A DNA stretch of 64,000 bases from Acinetobacter tibetensis. GTDB taxonomy: Bacteria > Pseudomonadota > Gammaproteobacteria > Pseudomonadales > Moraxellaceae. The translations under genes and the position numbers were made by a program. The first letter of the stretch is position 1. The number at the start of each line of letters is the position of its first letter. The stretch covers positions 1,302,001 through 1,366,000 of the forward strand of contig NZ_CP098732.1 in NCBI RefSeq assembly GCF_023824315.1, written 5' to 3'. The notes under the pieces were generated by a model that was given only the letters and a program-made list of their open reading frames with translations, did not search any database and had not been told where the DNA came from. Positions 46,716-55,499 of the stretch are shown here, in pieces.

Positions 46716-49332
46716 ATGTCTAAGAATATTTCTCAAGTTTTAGAGAGTTTTGGTTTTCTCTCCAAGCATCGTTCGGTGTATCTCCAATTTTCTGACACCT
46801 CCCTGAATAGTCAGGTTTTTTTACAACGTATAGATGGGCAACATTATCTTAATCAGGGTATGACAGCAGAGTTGATTTGTTTATCAACCAATGCCCACAT
46901 TGCACTTAAACAATTTATTGGGGTGCAGATTGCTGTTGATCAGGTTACAGAGATCAAGGCCAACTGTTTCGTAGCACAGGTATTATTACCAAAGCTTCAC
47001 AGGGCCAAAGTGATGGTGCTTTAACCTTATATAAACTTAACGTATCTGATCCAACTTATCTTTGGCATAAACGCAGAAACAGTCGTGTGTTTATGAGCAA
47101 GAGTGTTTGGGAAATTACTGAAATACTGTTTCAGGAATGGCAAGGTAAAAGCCCATTATTTGCTTCTAGTCTGACTTTAGATCTAAGAGGTTTAAAACAG
47201 ACCTATGACATACGCCCTTTTGTGATGCAGTTGAACCAAAGTGATTATGAGTTTTTAACTCACTTGTGGCGGAGTGAAGGGATTAACTGGCTGATTGATG
47301 AAGCTGAGCTTACTGTATCTAGTAATATAGATCATATACAGCCGCAAAAATTATACGACTCATTGATGACAATCGCCAATATCAGGCGCTGACCAGAAAA
47401 ACAATCCGCTACCATCGTAGTAATGCAACTGAATACTTTGACAATATGACTAGCCTGATCGCTAGTCGTAGTTTGCAGCCAACTTCAGTTTTTGTTCAGC
47501 GTTGGCAGTCAGATGAATTACAACAAACAGATGGCGCAGGCAGTGTACAAAGTACCCATCAGCATAGTGCCAACTATGACAATCAAAGCTTAAGTCTTGA
47601 AGATGCATGGCACTTTAGTCCGGCATGGATGCAAGATTTAAAAGGCGAAGATGGTGCAACATCAGCAAGTAATCAACAATTGGAAAAGTTCAATCAGAAC
47701 TTAAGCGCTTACCATGATGCCCAAGCTAAACAGTTTGTTGCTCAAACCACAGTAAGGGATACACAAGTTGGCTACTGGTTTGAGCTGAATGAACATCCTG
47801 AAATTGATCTTCATAATGGTGCAGATAAAGAATTTCTCATCATTGGGAAGCATTACTACAACCAGAACAACTTACCCAAAGATTTAAACCAGCAAATTCA
47901 GGCTTTAGTTCAACAAAGCCATTGGCAAGCGGTTCATACAGACGAGCGCCAAGGCAATCAACTGATTTTACAACGTCGTCATATCAAGACAGTTCCAGAA
48001 TACCAGCCATTACGAGATCGACCGAAAGCCTCTGTACAACGTGCTCGTGTAGTTGGACCAGAAGGGGAAAGCATCTATGTCGACCAGTGGGGGCGCATTA
48101 AAGTCCGTTTCTTGTTTACTCGAGCTGATGACCATCGCCATGATGGTGGGGCAGGAAGTAACGACAATGATACCGACTCAGCTTGGGTTGATGTACTGAC
48201 CCCGTGGGCTGGAAAGGGTTATGGGGCACGATTCTTGCCACGCGTAGGGGAGATCGTTGTTATTGATTTTTTTGACGGTAACGTTGATCGTCCGTTTGTG
48301 GTGGGACGTATTCATGAAGCTGAACGCCATCCAACTCAATTTGACCAGAAAGGACAACTACCAGACACTAAAAAATTGAGTGGTATCCGCTCGGAAGAAG
48401 TTGATGGCAAAGGCTTTAACCAATTACGCTTTGACGATACGACTGGACAAATTAGTGCACAGTTACAAAGCAGTCATGGTGCCAGTCAGTTAAATCTTGG
48501 GAAACTGAGTCATCCTAAAGATAAAGAAGAAAGTGAAGACCGCGGTGAAGGCTTTGAACTTAGAACAGATCAATGGGGTGCAGTACGTGCAGGTAAAGGT
48601 TTATTAATTAGCGCTGCAAGCCAAAACAGTGCTTCAGATATTCAGTTGAATATTCAAGAACTGTTAATGCAACTGACGGAGTCTTTGGATCAACTTAAAA
48701 CTATAGAAAACAATGCTCGAACCAGTAAAGTCTTTCAAGATGAAAATTATCAAATTAGTCAAGATCTTCTAACTCAAGTTGAGAGTACCTTAGAGAAATT
48801 CGAAGAATCCAATATTTTAGTCAGTGCTCCCAAAGACTTTATTTCAGTAAGTCAGCAAAATCAAACTTATGTTGCTAAAGAAAATATAAAAATGATGGCT
48901 GGGAAACAACTTGATTTGAGCTCATCTGGTGAATTGACTGCTCATGCAGCAAAAGGCTTAAGTTTTTATACACAAGAAAAGGGAATTAATGCTTTTGCCA
49001 CACAAGGGAATATCAAAATTCATGCACAAAATGATGAGCTAGATTTAGCATCTTTAAAAGATTGCAAGATTATGAGTACTGAAAACGCCATCACGATTGC
49101 AGCCAAAAAAGAAATTATGCTGACTTGTGGTGGTGGGTACATCAAAATAAAAACTGATGGTTCAATTGAAATTAATAGCCCCGGATTAGTCGAAGTAAAA
49201 TCTTCTCAAACTAAGTTCCTTAAAGGGACCAATCATAATTTTCAGTTGCCGAATATTTCTAGCAAAATCTGTATTCCATGTTTGTTAGATGCAGCAAGGA
49301 AATCATTACCGTTTGTACATCGGGAAATTTGA
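46716..49332 (+). pseudogene. vgrG: T6SS spike protein VgrG, disrupted by two frameshifts
   Basis: The three frames 46716-47024, 47087-47392 and 47446-49332 are consecutive pieces of one VgrG of Acinetobacter type, about 870 residues. The N-terminal gp27-like part is broken twice: AGAG at 46949-46952 and TATA at 47352-47355 each carry two extra bases. Removing them gives continuous QVTDQGQLFRSTGIITKA and QKLRLIDDNRQYQAL. The third piece has the gp5/OB region with VVGPEGESIYVDQWGRIKVRF, WAGKGYGARFLPRVGEIV and a DUF2345-type beta-helix tail. If real, no functional spike trimer forms. Confidence 0.88.
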
Positions 49333-49333
49333 T

Positions 49334-49849
49334 ATGAATACTATTCAACTCTTTGATCATATTTCTCAACAGCAAGAATCGAATCCAAATTTAAACTTTT
49401 ATTTGCTTTTAGATACTGCGAAAAATCATATCTACATCAGACGGTGGTTAAAGACACTGTCGGAAAAACAATTCAATCAAATTGGGAACTTATTTCACGG
49501 CACTATCGATGAAGCTTCGCCTTTAGAAGTATCTCCTTTGTTGATGGGCATCGATCAAGGAAACAATGAAACACTGCAACGGACACTTTTAGTCAGCGAG
49601 AATATAGGGATGTTTTCACTAATAGAAACATCTTTGTCTAAACAATCACTAATAAAGCATTTACAGCCTTTTTTACAGGCTGAGATGCCGAATGGTGAAC
49701 TGGCTTTGTTCCGGTTTTACGATCCATCTATTACTAAAATCTTAGATAAGATGTTGGATAAGCAGGAATATCAAAAATTATTTAAGCCCTTGAATAATTG
49801 GTGGGTTCAACAAGCCAATGACACCTTTAATAATTTAGTGAGCGATTGA
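49334..49849 (+). CDS. DUF4123-domain T6SS effector adaptor
   Basis: A 171-residue protein with the DUF4123 pattern (FYLLLDTAKN at the start, HGTIDEASPLEVSPLLMGID, then NGELALFRFYDPSI and a tail with NNWWVQQ). DUF4123 proteins act as chaperones that load a specific effector onto VgrG. The ATG at 49334 follows the vgrG stop by 1 nt; an open frame extends back into vgrG. The next gene begins 1 nt after its stop codon, so the cargo operon continues. Confidence 0.85.
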   Translation: MNTIQLFDHISQQQESNPNLNFYLLLDTAKNHIYIRRWLKTLSEKQFNQIGNLFHGTIDEASPLEVSPLLMGIDQGNNETLQRTLLVSENIGMFSLIETSLSKQSLIKHLQPFLQAEMPNGELALFRFYDPSITKILDKMLDKQEYQKLFKPLNNWWVQQANDTFNNLVSD

Positions 49850-49850
49850 T

Positions 49851-50276
49851 ATGGCAATTAAGTTTACGCAAGAACAAATCGATTCATTCATTACAGACCG
49901 TGAAGAAGAATTAGCTTTGTGGAATTGGAATAGGTTAAAAGAAAAATTTCCATCGCTTTCCAAAAAATATTTTGACGATGATGAGAAAAAAGGTGTTGAT
50001 TTTTTACTTCTTGCCCAAACTCGCGTGAAAGAATATTTACATGGTTTGGAAGATGACATCGACTACAACAAATGGCGCGCGGTCTATGGGGAGATTTGCT
50101 TCATTGTGAATAAATATAATATTGATGAAGACAAATGGAATAGAGGAATTTTGGAAGAAAGGTTATGGCCCCCATATTTAAGAATAGACGTTTTAGCAGG
50201 GATTGTAGAAAGTTGCTTGAATAATTCTGAATCCCAAAAATTCTATGCTGCCTTGGAGAAAGAAACATGGCAGTAG
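49851..50276 (+). CDS. Hypothetical protein of T6SS cargo operon
   Basis: A 141-residue acidic, tryptophan-rich helical protein (MAIKFTQEQIDSF, LWNWNRLKEKFP, DKWNRGILEERLWPPYLRID). No signal peptide or membrane segment. It lies between the DUF4123 adaptor and a putative toxin and overlaps the latter by 10 nt. This suggests a small co-chaperone or accessory to effector loading. The family was not recognised. Confidence 0.6.
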   Translation: MAIKFTQEQIDSFITDREEELALWNWNRLKEKFPSLSKKYFDDDEKKGVDFLLLAQTRVKEYLHGLEDDIDYNKWRAVYGEICFIVNKYNIDEDKWNRGILEERLWPPYLRIDVLAGIVESCLNNSESQKFYAALEKETWQ

Positions 50277-50983
50277 CAGCAGATATAGGTAGTTTAGGTG
50301 GATGGGGAACAGTCTCTGAAACGGCAGGTACTGTTGTTAAAACAGGTACTAGAGCAAATCCTATCAGCGCGATATTGATTGGAGTTTTAACCCCATCCAC
50401 ATTAGGTGATGGGGCAATTTCAGGAATGCATAATATTAATATTAATGTAGCAGAAGAAGATATAGAGGATGGTCGATCATCTATTTCACAGGAACAAAAA
50501 GATAGAGCATTAGCATCAAGTAAAGCAAAGACTAAAGAATTAGAAAAATCTTGTAGTAATAATAAAGAATGTAATAAAGGGCAACACAGTGGCCGAATCC
50601 AAGCACAAAATGGAGAACGCATGATTGTAACTGCCACTGAAGCTGGCAGCGCTTGGACAAATCAACCAGTCCCACCACCATTACTTCTATGTAAGCAATA
50701 TGCACTTTCAATGCGCATAGCTATGTTGAAAGTAGAGGGGCATAGTAAACCCGATCAAAAGACAAACAATAAACCTGTTGATTATCATAAAGGTGCAACG
50801 AAGGCATATAAAGCTTTAATAAAATGGATGGAACAGAAAGTGCCTTATGGGGTTAGTTCTAGAGGGGCGAATAAACATTCCTTTAGCTTTGATGGGTCAT
50901 ATCAGCTTGGTAGATTAAAAGAAGGGCAAGATTGTAGACGTATTGACTTAGATGTGATGAAAGGCGAGATATTAAAGAGTTAA
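50267..50983 (+). CDS. Putative T6SS-delivered toxin
   Basis: A 238-residue protein. The N-terminal 50 residues are glycine- and threonine-rich with a hydrophobic stretch (ISAILIGVLTPSTLGDGA). The middle has CSNNKECNKGQHSGRIQAQ and TNQPVPPPLLLCKQYALSM, and the end has a helix with LIKWMEQKV and GSYQLGRLKEGQDCRRIDLD. Position after vgrG and DUF4123, with a probable immunity gene 3 nt downstream and a degenerate copy of its last 30 codons at 51585-51665, supports a toxin. The activity is not identified. It lacks an obvious PAAR motif. Confidence 0.55.
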   Translation: MAVAADIGSLGGWGTVSETAGTVVKTGTRANPISAILIGVLTPSTLGDGAISGMHNININVAEEDIEDGRSSISQEQKDRALASSKAKTKELEKSCSNNKECNKGQHSGRIQAQNGERMIVTATEAGSAWTNQPVPPPLLLCKQYALSMRIAMLKVEGHSKPDQKTNNKPVDYHKGATKAYKALIKWMEQKVPYGVSSRGANKHSFSFDGSYQLGRLKEGQDCRRIDLDVMKGEILKS

Positions 50984-51152
50984 TTATGAGTAAAATTGAG
51001 CAAGTCGTAAATTTCTTTCGTAATCATCCTCGGTTTCCATTTTTAAATTGGAATACTAATTATGATGATTACTGCGCTATGTTTTTATGTTTGACGAATA
51101 TTTTAAAGTGTTATATTCCAAAAGAAGCATATATGGATTCATCATATGCATA
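50902..51152 (+). repeat. Direct repeat, copy 1: toxin end plus immunity start
   Basis: This segment recurs at 51585-51833 with high similarity (the immunity part is almost identical over more than 150 nt). It covers the last 27 codons of the toxin gene and the first 55 of the immunity gene. Confidence 0.85.
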
Positions 51153-51507
51153 CGGTTATATGGAATTCAGAGGAAATCCGGATGGAATAGTTGCTTTTCC
51201 ATTAACATGTAAACTGTCGGAATTAGAATTAGTTATTTTTTTAGGAACAAGAGAAATAATACAACATAACAATGGTGAAGCTTATTTTTCAGTTCAAATA
51301 AGTAGAGATGATCGTTGGGGTGATCGTTGGGAGAGAAATACTCCTGAAAATGAATGGTATAATGAGATTGCTATTCTTTTCGACTTTAATAATCCAGTAG
51401 CATTACAAAAGATAGATACAATTTTCAAAACAATCTTTGAAAAGAAAATGACTTTTAAAGATTTAAAATCTCTTGAAGAAAGTAATTTGAATTTTGATGA
51501 TGAGTGA
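50986..51507 (+). CDS. Probable immunity protein to upstream toxin
   Basis: A 173-residue soluble, acidic protein rich in aromatic residues (VVNFFRNHPRFPFLNWNTNYDDYC, LELVIFLGTREII, WGDRWERNTPENEW). It begins 3 nt after the toxin and its first third is duplicated at 51669, as seen when toxin-immunity pairs are displaced and retained. No family name recognised. The immunity role is inferred from position and duplication. Confidence 0.6.
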   Translation: MSKIEQVVNFFRNHPRFPFLNWNTNYDDYCAMFLCLTNILKCYIPKEAYMDSSYAYGYMEFRGNPDGIVAFPLTCKLSELELVIFLGTREIIQHNNGEAYFSVQISRDDRWGDRWERNTPENEWYNEIAILFDFNNPVALQKIDTIFKTIFEKKMTFKDLKSLEESNLNFDDE

Positions 51508-51584
51508 GTTGTGTAAATATTCAAGCTCACTCTTGAGTTGGTTTTGGAGGAGAGGTTAAGACTTTATTTGGTTCTGATAAATTA

Positions 51585-51833
51585 TAGCATCTTGGTAGAT
51601 AAGAAGCGGCAAAATTGTAGACATATTGACTTAGATGTAATGAAAGGTGAAATACTAAAAAATTAATTATGAATAAAATTGAGCAAGTCGTAAATTACTT
51701 TCGTAATCATCCTCGGTTTCCATTTTTAAATTGGAATACTAATTATGATGATTACTGCGCTATGTTTTTATGTTTGACGAATATTTTAAAGTGTTATATT
51801 CCAAAAGAATCATATGTGGATTCATTATATGCA
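51585..51833 (+). repeat. Direct repeat, copy 2 (degenerate)
   Basis: Second copy of 50902-51152. Its toxin-end part (51585-51665) is closed by stops and frame changes; its immunity part (51669-51833) is open but truncated. Confidence 0.85.
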
Positions 51834-51835
51834 TT
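51669..51835 (+). pseudogene. Truncated second copy of immunity gene
   Basis: Begins MNKIEQVVNYFRNHPRF and matches the upstream immunity gene for about 55 codons, then breaks at about 51834 where unrelated sequence starts. The open frame continues to 51893 through that unrelated sequence, so the last 18 codons are not homologous. It is a remnant of an older toxin-immunity pair. Confidence 0.75.
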
Positions 51836-52153
51836 ATGGAGGCTAAACCTGATCAGCCCAAACAGGACAATACATTTAAAGATAAACAAGTAATGAGTAT
51901 TGCGGAAGCAGAACAATTGATCGAACAATATAACAAACAAGAACTTGACCACTTATTAGATGAATATTTCCCTGATGAAATACAGGCCATGATAGATGGG
52001 CAAGGTGTAGAGTATGATGACCATATCAATGATTATGAGGAAAAAGCTTTAGAACAACAAAATAATTCAGATGATGCTATTGCTGATCATGCAGAAGAAA
52101 TCCCATTGAATGAACAAGCAACGCCACATTTTGGTTTTGGGGCGGATGTATGA
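51836..52153 (+). CDS. Hypothetical protein upstream of second toxin
   Basis: Up to 105 residues from the ATG at 51836 (MEAKPDQPKQDN), or 86 from the ATG at 51893 (MSIAEAEQLIEQY). The protein is very acidic with a helix (EAEQLIEQYNKQELDHLLDEYF) and ends in FGFGADV. It begins exactly at the junction with the truncated immunity copy, so its own original start may have been lost. The next gene overlaps its stop by 4 nt, suggesting a partner or loading factor of that toxin. Family not recognised. Confidence 0.5.
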   Translation: MEAKPDQPKQDNTFKDKQVMSIAEAEQLIEQYNKQELDHLLDEYFPDEIQAMIDGQGVEYDDHINDYEEKALEQQNNSDDAIADHAEEIPLNEQATPHFGFGADV

Positions 52154-52740
52154 GTACAGCAGTTGCAAAGTCATCTGTTAAATCCATCAGAGTCACTAAA
52201 AAAGGGGAACAATCCGCAGCCGACTGGATAAAAGGTGTATTAGATGGGAGTGGATCAAGCCCGGCACAAATTATTGTAGCAGTTGTGATTGGCTGTATCC
52301 CTTTTGTGGGGCAAGGAGTCGATGTCAGTAATGTCATTGTTTCAATTGTCAAAATTTCAGAAAAACCGAATAACAAAGACAACTGGTTTGATTTAGTCTT
52401 TAATTTAATTGCATTTGTTCCTGTGGCCGGAGATGGACTTAAAATTGTATTTAAGCAATTGCGTTCTGGTAAATCTATGGGAGCAATATTAGATGCAATT
52501 CCAAGTAAAACCATGCGTGGCAATGTTGAAAAATGGTTTAGGAACTTAAATTGGAACGCTTATACCAAACAATTGCAGACCACCACTAATAAAATAATCG
52601 ATCGACTCATTAATGTATTTGATAGCTGGATGACCAGAGCGGTCTTGGGACAAGCCCGATTAAAGACACTTGTGATGCAACTGAGACAAATGGAAAAAGT
52701 TGCGAACAAGCAAATTGAAATGGTGATGAAAGACCTGTAA
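52150..52740 (+). CDS. N-terminal half of a T6SS toxin, cut by an in-frame stop
   Basis: A 196-residue frame with two hydrophobic segments (IIVAVVIGCIPFVGQGVDVS and FDLVFNLIAFVPVAGDGL), as in the pre-toxin region of many T6SS and contact-dependent effectors. It ends at TAA 52738-52740. The same frame then continues with LAHKKALATPYPNTT and runs to 53586, so a CAA to TAA change would explain the split. With read-through the protein is 478 residues. As it stands this half carries no toxin domain. Confidence 0.65.
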   Translation: MSTAVAKSSVKSIRVTKKGEQSAADWIKGVLDGSGSSPAQIIVAVVIGCIPFVGQGVDVSNVIVSIVKISEKPNNKDNWFDLVFNLIAFVPVAGDGLKIVFKQLRSGKSMGAILDAIPSKTMRGNVEKWFRNLNWNAYTKQLQTTTNKIIDRLINVFDSWMTRAVLGQARLKTLVMQLRQMEKVANKQIEMVMKDL

Positions 52741-52758
52741 TTAGCGCATAAAAAAGCT

Positions 52759-53586
52759 TTGGCAACCCCTTATCCAAATACGACAGCGAAGGCACCCATC
52801 CATACGCCAGGTGGTTCAAAGAAACCTAATTCTACGTCTGCCCCTCGTACACAGCAGAATGGTCAAGTTTTTAAAAATACACGTGGTAATACAGCCAATA
52901 CCGGAACGATGAATACCTCAACTAAAAGACAATCTAAAAAGCGCAGTAATAAGGAATTAGGTTCGGGCGGTGAACACATCACGGATTATTACTTTGTGAA
53001 GCGGAAAAAGAGCCGTACCAAAATTAATAATAATGGTGTGCTGTATGAATATCATGATACTGGGCATGATGGTATTGACCATGCCTGGTATAGCAATAGT
53101 ATTGGTCATAAGTACCGGATTACCGATAGCAAAGCGACGAATTTAGCCAGTCATAGAAAAATCATGACTCCTAAAGCAGCAATGGATGCTTTAAGCATGG
53201 GCTTGGATGTCTATGTAAAGTCTTCCAAAGAGAAAAAAACTAAAAATGCATTGGGTAAAACTGCAAGTGATGGAGCACAAATGTCACATCTTTGGATTGC
53301 GAATAAAATTCGTAGCGCAAATATTACGTCAAGTCATAAAGTTAAATTACTTGAGCAGATTGAAGCTTGGAGGCGTGTTAAATTTAAGGCTCGTACTGAA
53401 AAAAGAGTAGGTAAAACTGTTGCAGTGCAGTGCCCTTATGATAGGAGTTTAGTCACGATAACGGGAAATCAATTTGACCACCATAGTCAATGTAAAGGTC
53501 TGGATAAGCCGAAATGTACTCGTACAGTGACCTCGCATGCAATTACTTTAGAATTTGTTTTGCCGAATGAAATGCTGGAGCGTTAA
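52759..53586 (+). CDS. C-terminal nuclease-like toxin half, orphaned by the stop
   Basis: A frame of 275 residues beginning on TTG without a ribosome site, in phase with the preceding half. After a Pro/Ser/Thr-rich linker it has a basic stretch (KRQSKKRSNK) and then YEYHDTGHDGIDHAWYSN followed by YRITDSKATN. An Asp followed about 15 residues later by D-x-K resembles the PD-(D/E)xK nuclease core used by restriction-type toxin domains. A later CPYDRSLVTITGNQFDHHSQC may bind metal. Nuclease action is inference. Confidence 0.55.
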   Translation: MATPYPNTTAKAPIHTPGGSKKPNSTSAPRTQQNGQVFKNTRGNTANTGTMNTSTKRQSKKRSNKELGSGGEHITDYYFVKRKKSRTKINNNGVLYEYHDTGHDGIDHAWYSNSIGHKYRITDSKATNLASHRKIMTPKAAMDALSMGLDVYVKSSKEKKTKNALGKTASDGAQMSHLWIANKIRSANITSSHKVKLLEQIEAWRRVKFKARTEKRVGKTVAVQCPYDRSLVTITGNQFDHHSQCKGLDKPKCTRTVTSHAITLEFVLPNEMLER

Positions 53587-53588
53587 GA

Positions 53589-54692
53589 ATGTCAATAACA
53601 GTCAATGATCAAGAAATAGATTGGCAAAAATGGTTAGAGTTAGAAGTTACTGACGAGAATGATTTTAGAGATAATCATTTATTAAAACAGGACTATCATG
53701 AAAATTTTGATGAGCTTGTAAATGGATTATATTCGGTTACAGATGGTTTTAGTGATTATAAAAAAGAAAAGAAGTTTGGTGGTTATATTGCTGCGGGTCA
53801 CCAACGTTTATACGATGCACTGAATTTAATGTCTTTACACTATTCTGCAGGTGGAGATAACACTAATCTTGCTGAAATTAGAGCATGGGCTAAAAAAGAA
53901 GCAGATACTCGACTTGCTTTAGCAAATAGAGTTGAGTATGCCAATGCCTTGGCTAAGAAACAATTTATAGAACTTGATCGTAATAAAGGGAATGAAACAT
54001 TACATTCTCCTTTAAAACAAGCGATGGAAGAAACGCCAACTAATATTAAGTCAGTTTCAGCAGAGGCTGCATTTTTAAGTACAAAAGAAAGCCAAGTATT
54101 TAAACATGATTGGAATTTTACCGATGAAGCAATGTCACTTAACGAGTTAACCGAGATTGCCATTGGTAATGATGTCCTGCTGAATTGGGAAGTTTTGGAT
54201 ATGCGGGATTTGACGGCAGATGAAATTGTAAATCTGCCACCGTCGATTCGAGCTGATGATGTCAAAATTCTTAAAATAGAAGACTATACAGGTATTCCAA
54301 CGAGTGCCGAAAATGGCATCACTAAAACTATTCAGATTGTGATGATGGATGATGCGTATATGACCAAAAACTTTGGTGAGGGTACAGATGCGTCATTCCA
54401 ATTGGCAAAAATTCCGAATAGTAAAGATGCAGTTTCTTATTCTAATATTTGGAAAGAAGATCATAGCCCATTGACGATTTATATGAATAAAGAGCTGTTG
54501 AAAACCGTTGAAGGCTTTAACGCCACCTTGGCGCGTATGGAAGATAGTATCACCCAGATGGTGGATACCTTGAAAAAGGCCGATGATGCGAACAAGATCA
54601 TTACCTATGACAAGCTACAAAAAGAAGTGGACAGTTTTATGGCGGATTATGCCTATACCACTGACCTGACTCAACGTCCGAACTTCTACAGG
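53589..54692 (+). CDS. Probable immunity protein with unrelated C-terminal extension
   Basis: The frame runs to 54863, but about 54692 it crosses into a HINT domain read in the wrong phase, so only 53589-54692 looks native (about 368 residues). The first 110 residues (LLKQDYHENFDELVNGL, GYIAAGHQRLYDALNLMSL) have the look of immunity proteins such as Imm49. Later residues (NWEVLDMRDLTADEIVNLPP onward) differ in style. It starts 2 nt after the toxin stop. The role is inferred from position. Confidence 0.5.
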
Positions 54693-55396
54693 ATATTAAA
54701 GTGGGTGATATGGTTTTATCTATGCCTGAAGCAGGTGTTGGAGAAAAAACATATAAACCTGTATTACGAACTATTCATACGCCTGAAAAAGAGGTATACC
54801 GTTGTACTTATTGGGCAAGAGACCAGTATGAAGAAGATGAACCAGAAATTAGCTATGTTTTAGCAACTGCAGAACACCCAATTTGGTCGATGTCTGAAGA
54901 AAGATGGTGTCCTGCAAAAGGATTAAACACAGGCGATAAAGTATTTACCTTGGCAGTTGATAAACAGTTCCATTTTTTATATGCAAATAAATTGTATAAA
55001 ACTACTGATAGTGTTGGAAAAATATATGGTCATACCTCACCACCATTACAGGATTTTGAAGATGCAGTTAGAATAGATACTTTTTTTGAAATAAATAAAG
55101 ATTATATATATGGTTATAACCAAATTTATAGAAATAAATATAAGCCAGCACTCTTAAATGAACTTGACTTAAAATTGGTAAAGGAGCTCGCAGGTGCTGC
55201 AGACTCAACTAGTTTGTTATGTGATGTATATAATCTGGAAGTAGCAGAAAATCATACTTATTTTGTAGGCGAAGAAGGTTTATGGGTACATAATTGTGAT
55301 AACTGCTTTAATAGTGACTTAGTCCGAGAATATGTCCCAGTTGTACCTAGCGATGGTACAGGTACGGTTTATTACAAAAGTGGTTTATCTAATTAG
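54691..55396 (+). pseudogene. HINT-domain remnant 1, start missing
   Basis: The frame reads LQDIKVGDMVLSMPEAG, then ATAEHPIWS and VYNLEVAENHTYFVGEEGLWVHNC, the core and end of a polymorphic-toxin HINT (Hedgehog/intein-like) self-processing domain. Its first block, with the catalytic cysteine expected in CFxxGT, is absent: upstream DNA belongs to the immunity-like gene in another frame. After VHNC a short tip (CDNCFNSDLVREYVPVVPSDGT) ends at 55396. The join at about 54691 looks like a deletion fusion. Confidence 0.72.
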
Positions 55397-55499
55397 TTCT
55401 TAGTTCGGTTGATGCAAATGGCAACTCTATTGCAAATAAAGACTTTATTAATAATCCAAGAGTACTAGTTTTCTTGCCAGTCAAGGGCATTTACAAACT

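Noticed and set aside
50101..50637. 178-codon minus-strand frame across the putative toxin
   Set aside because: Composition fits an antisense shadow, and the plus strand has a continuous coupled operon.
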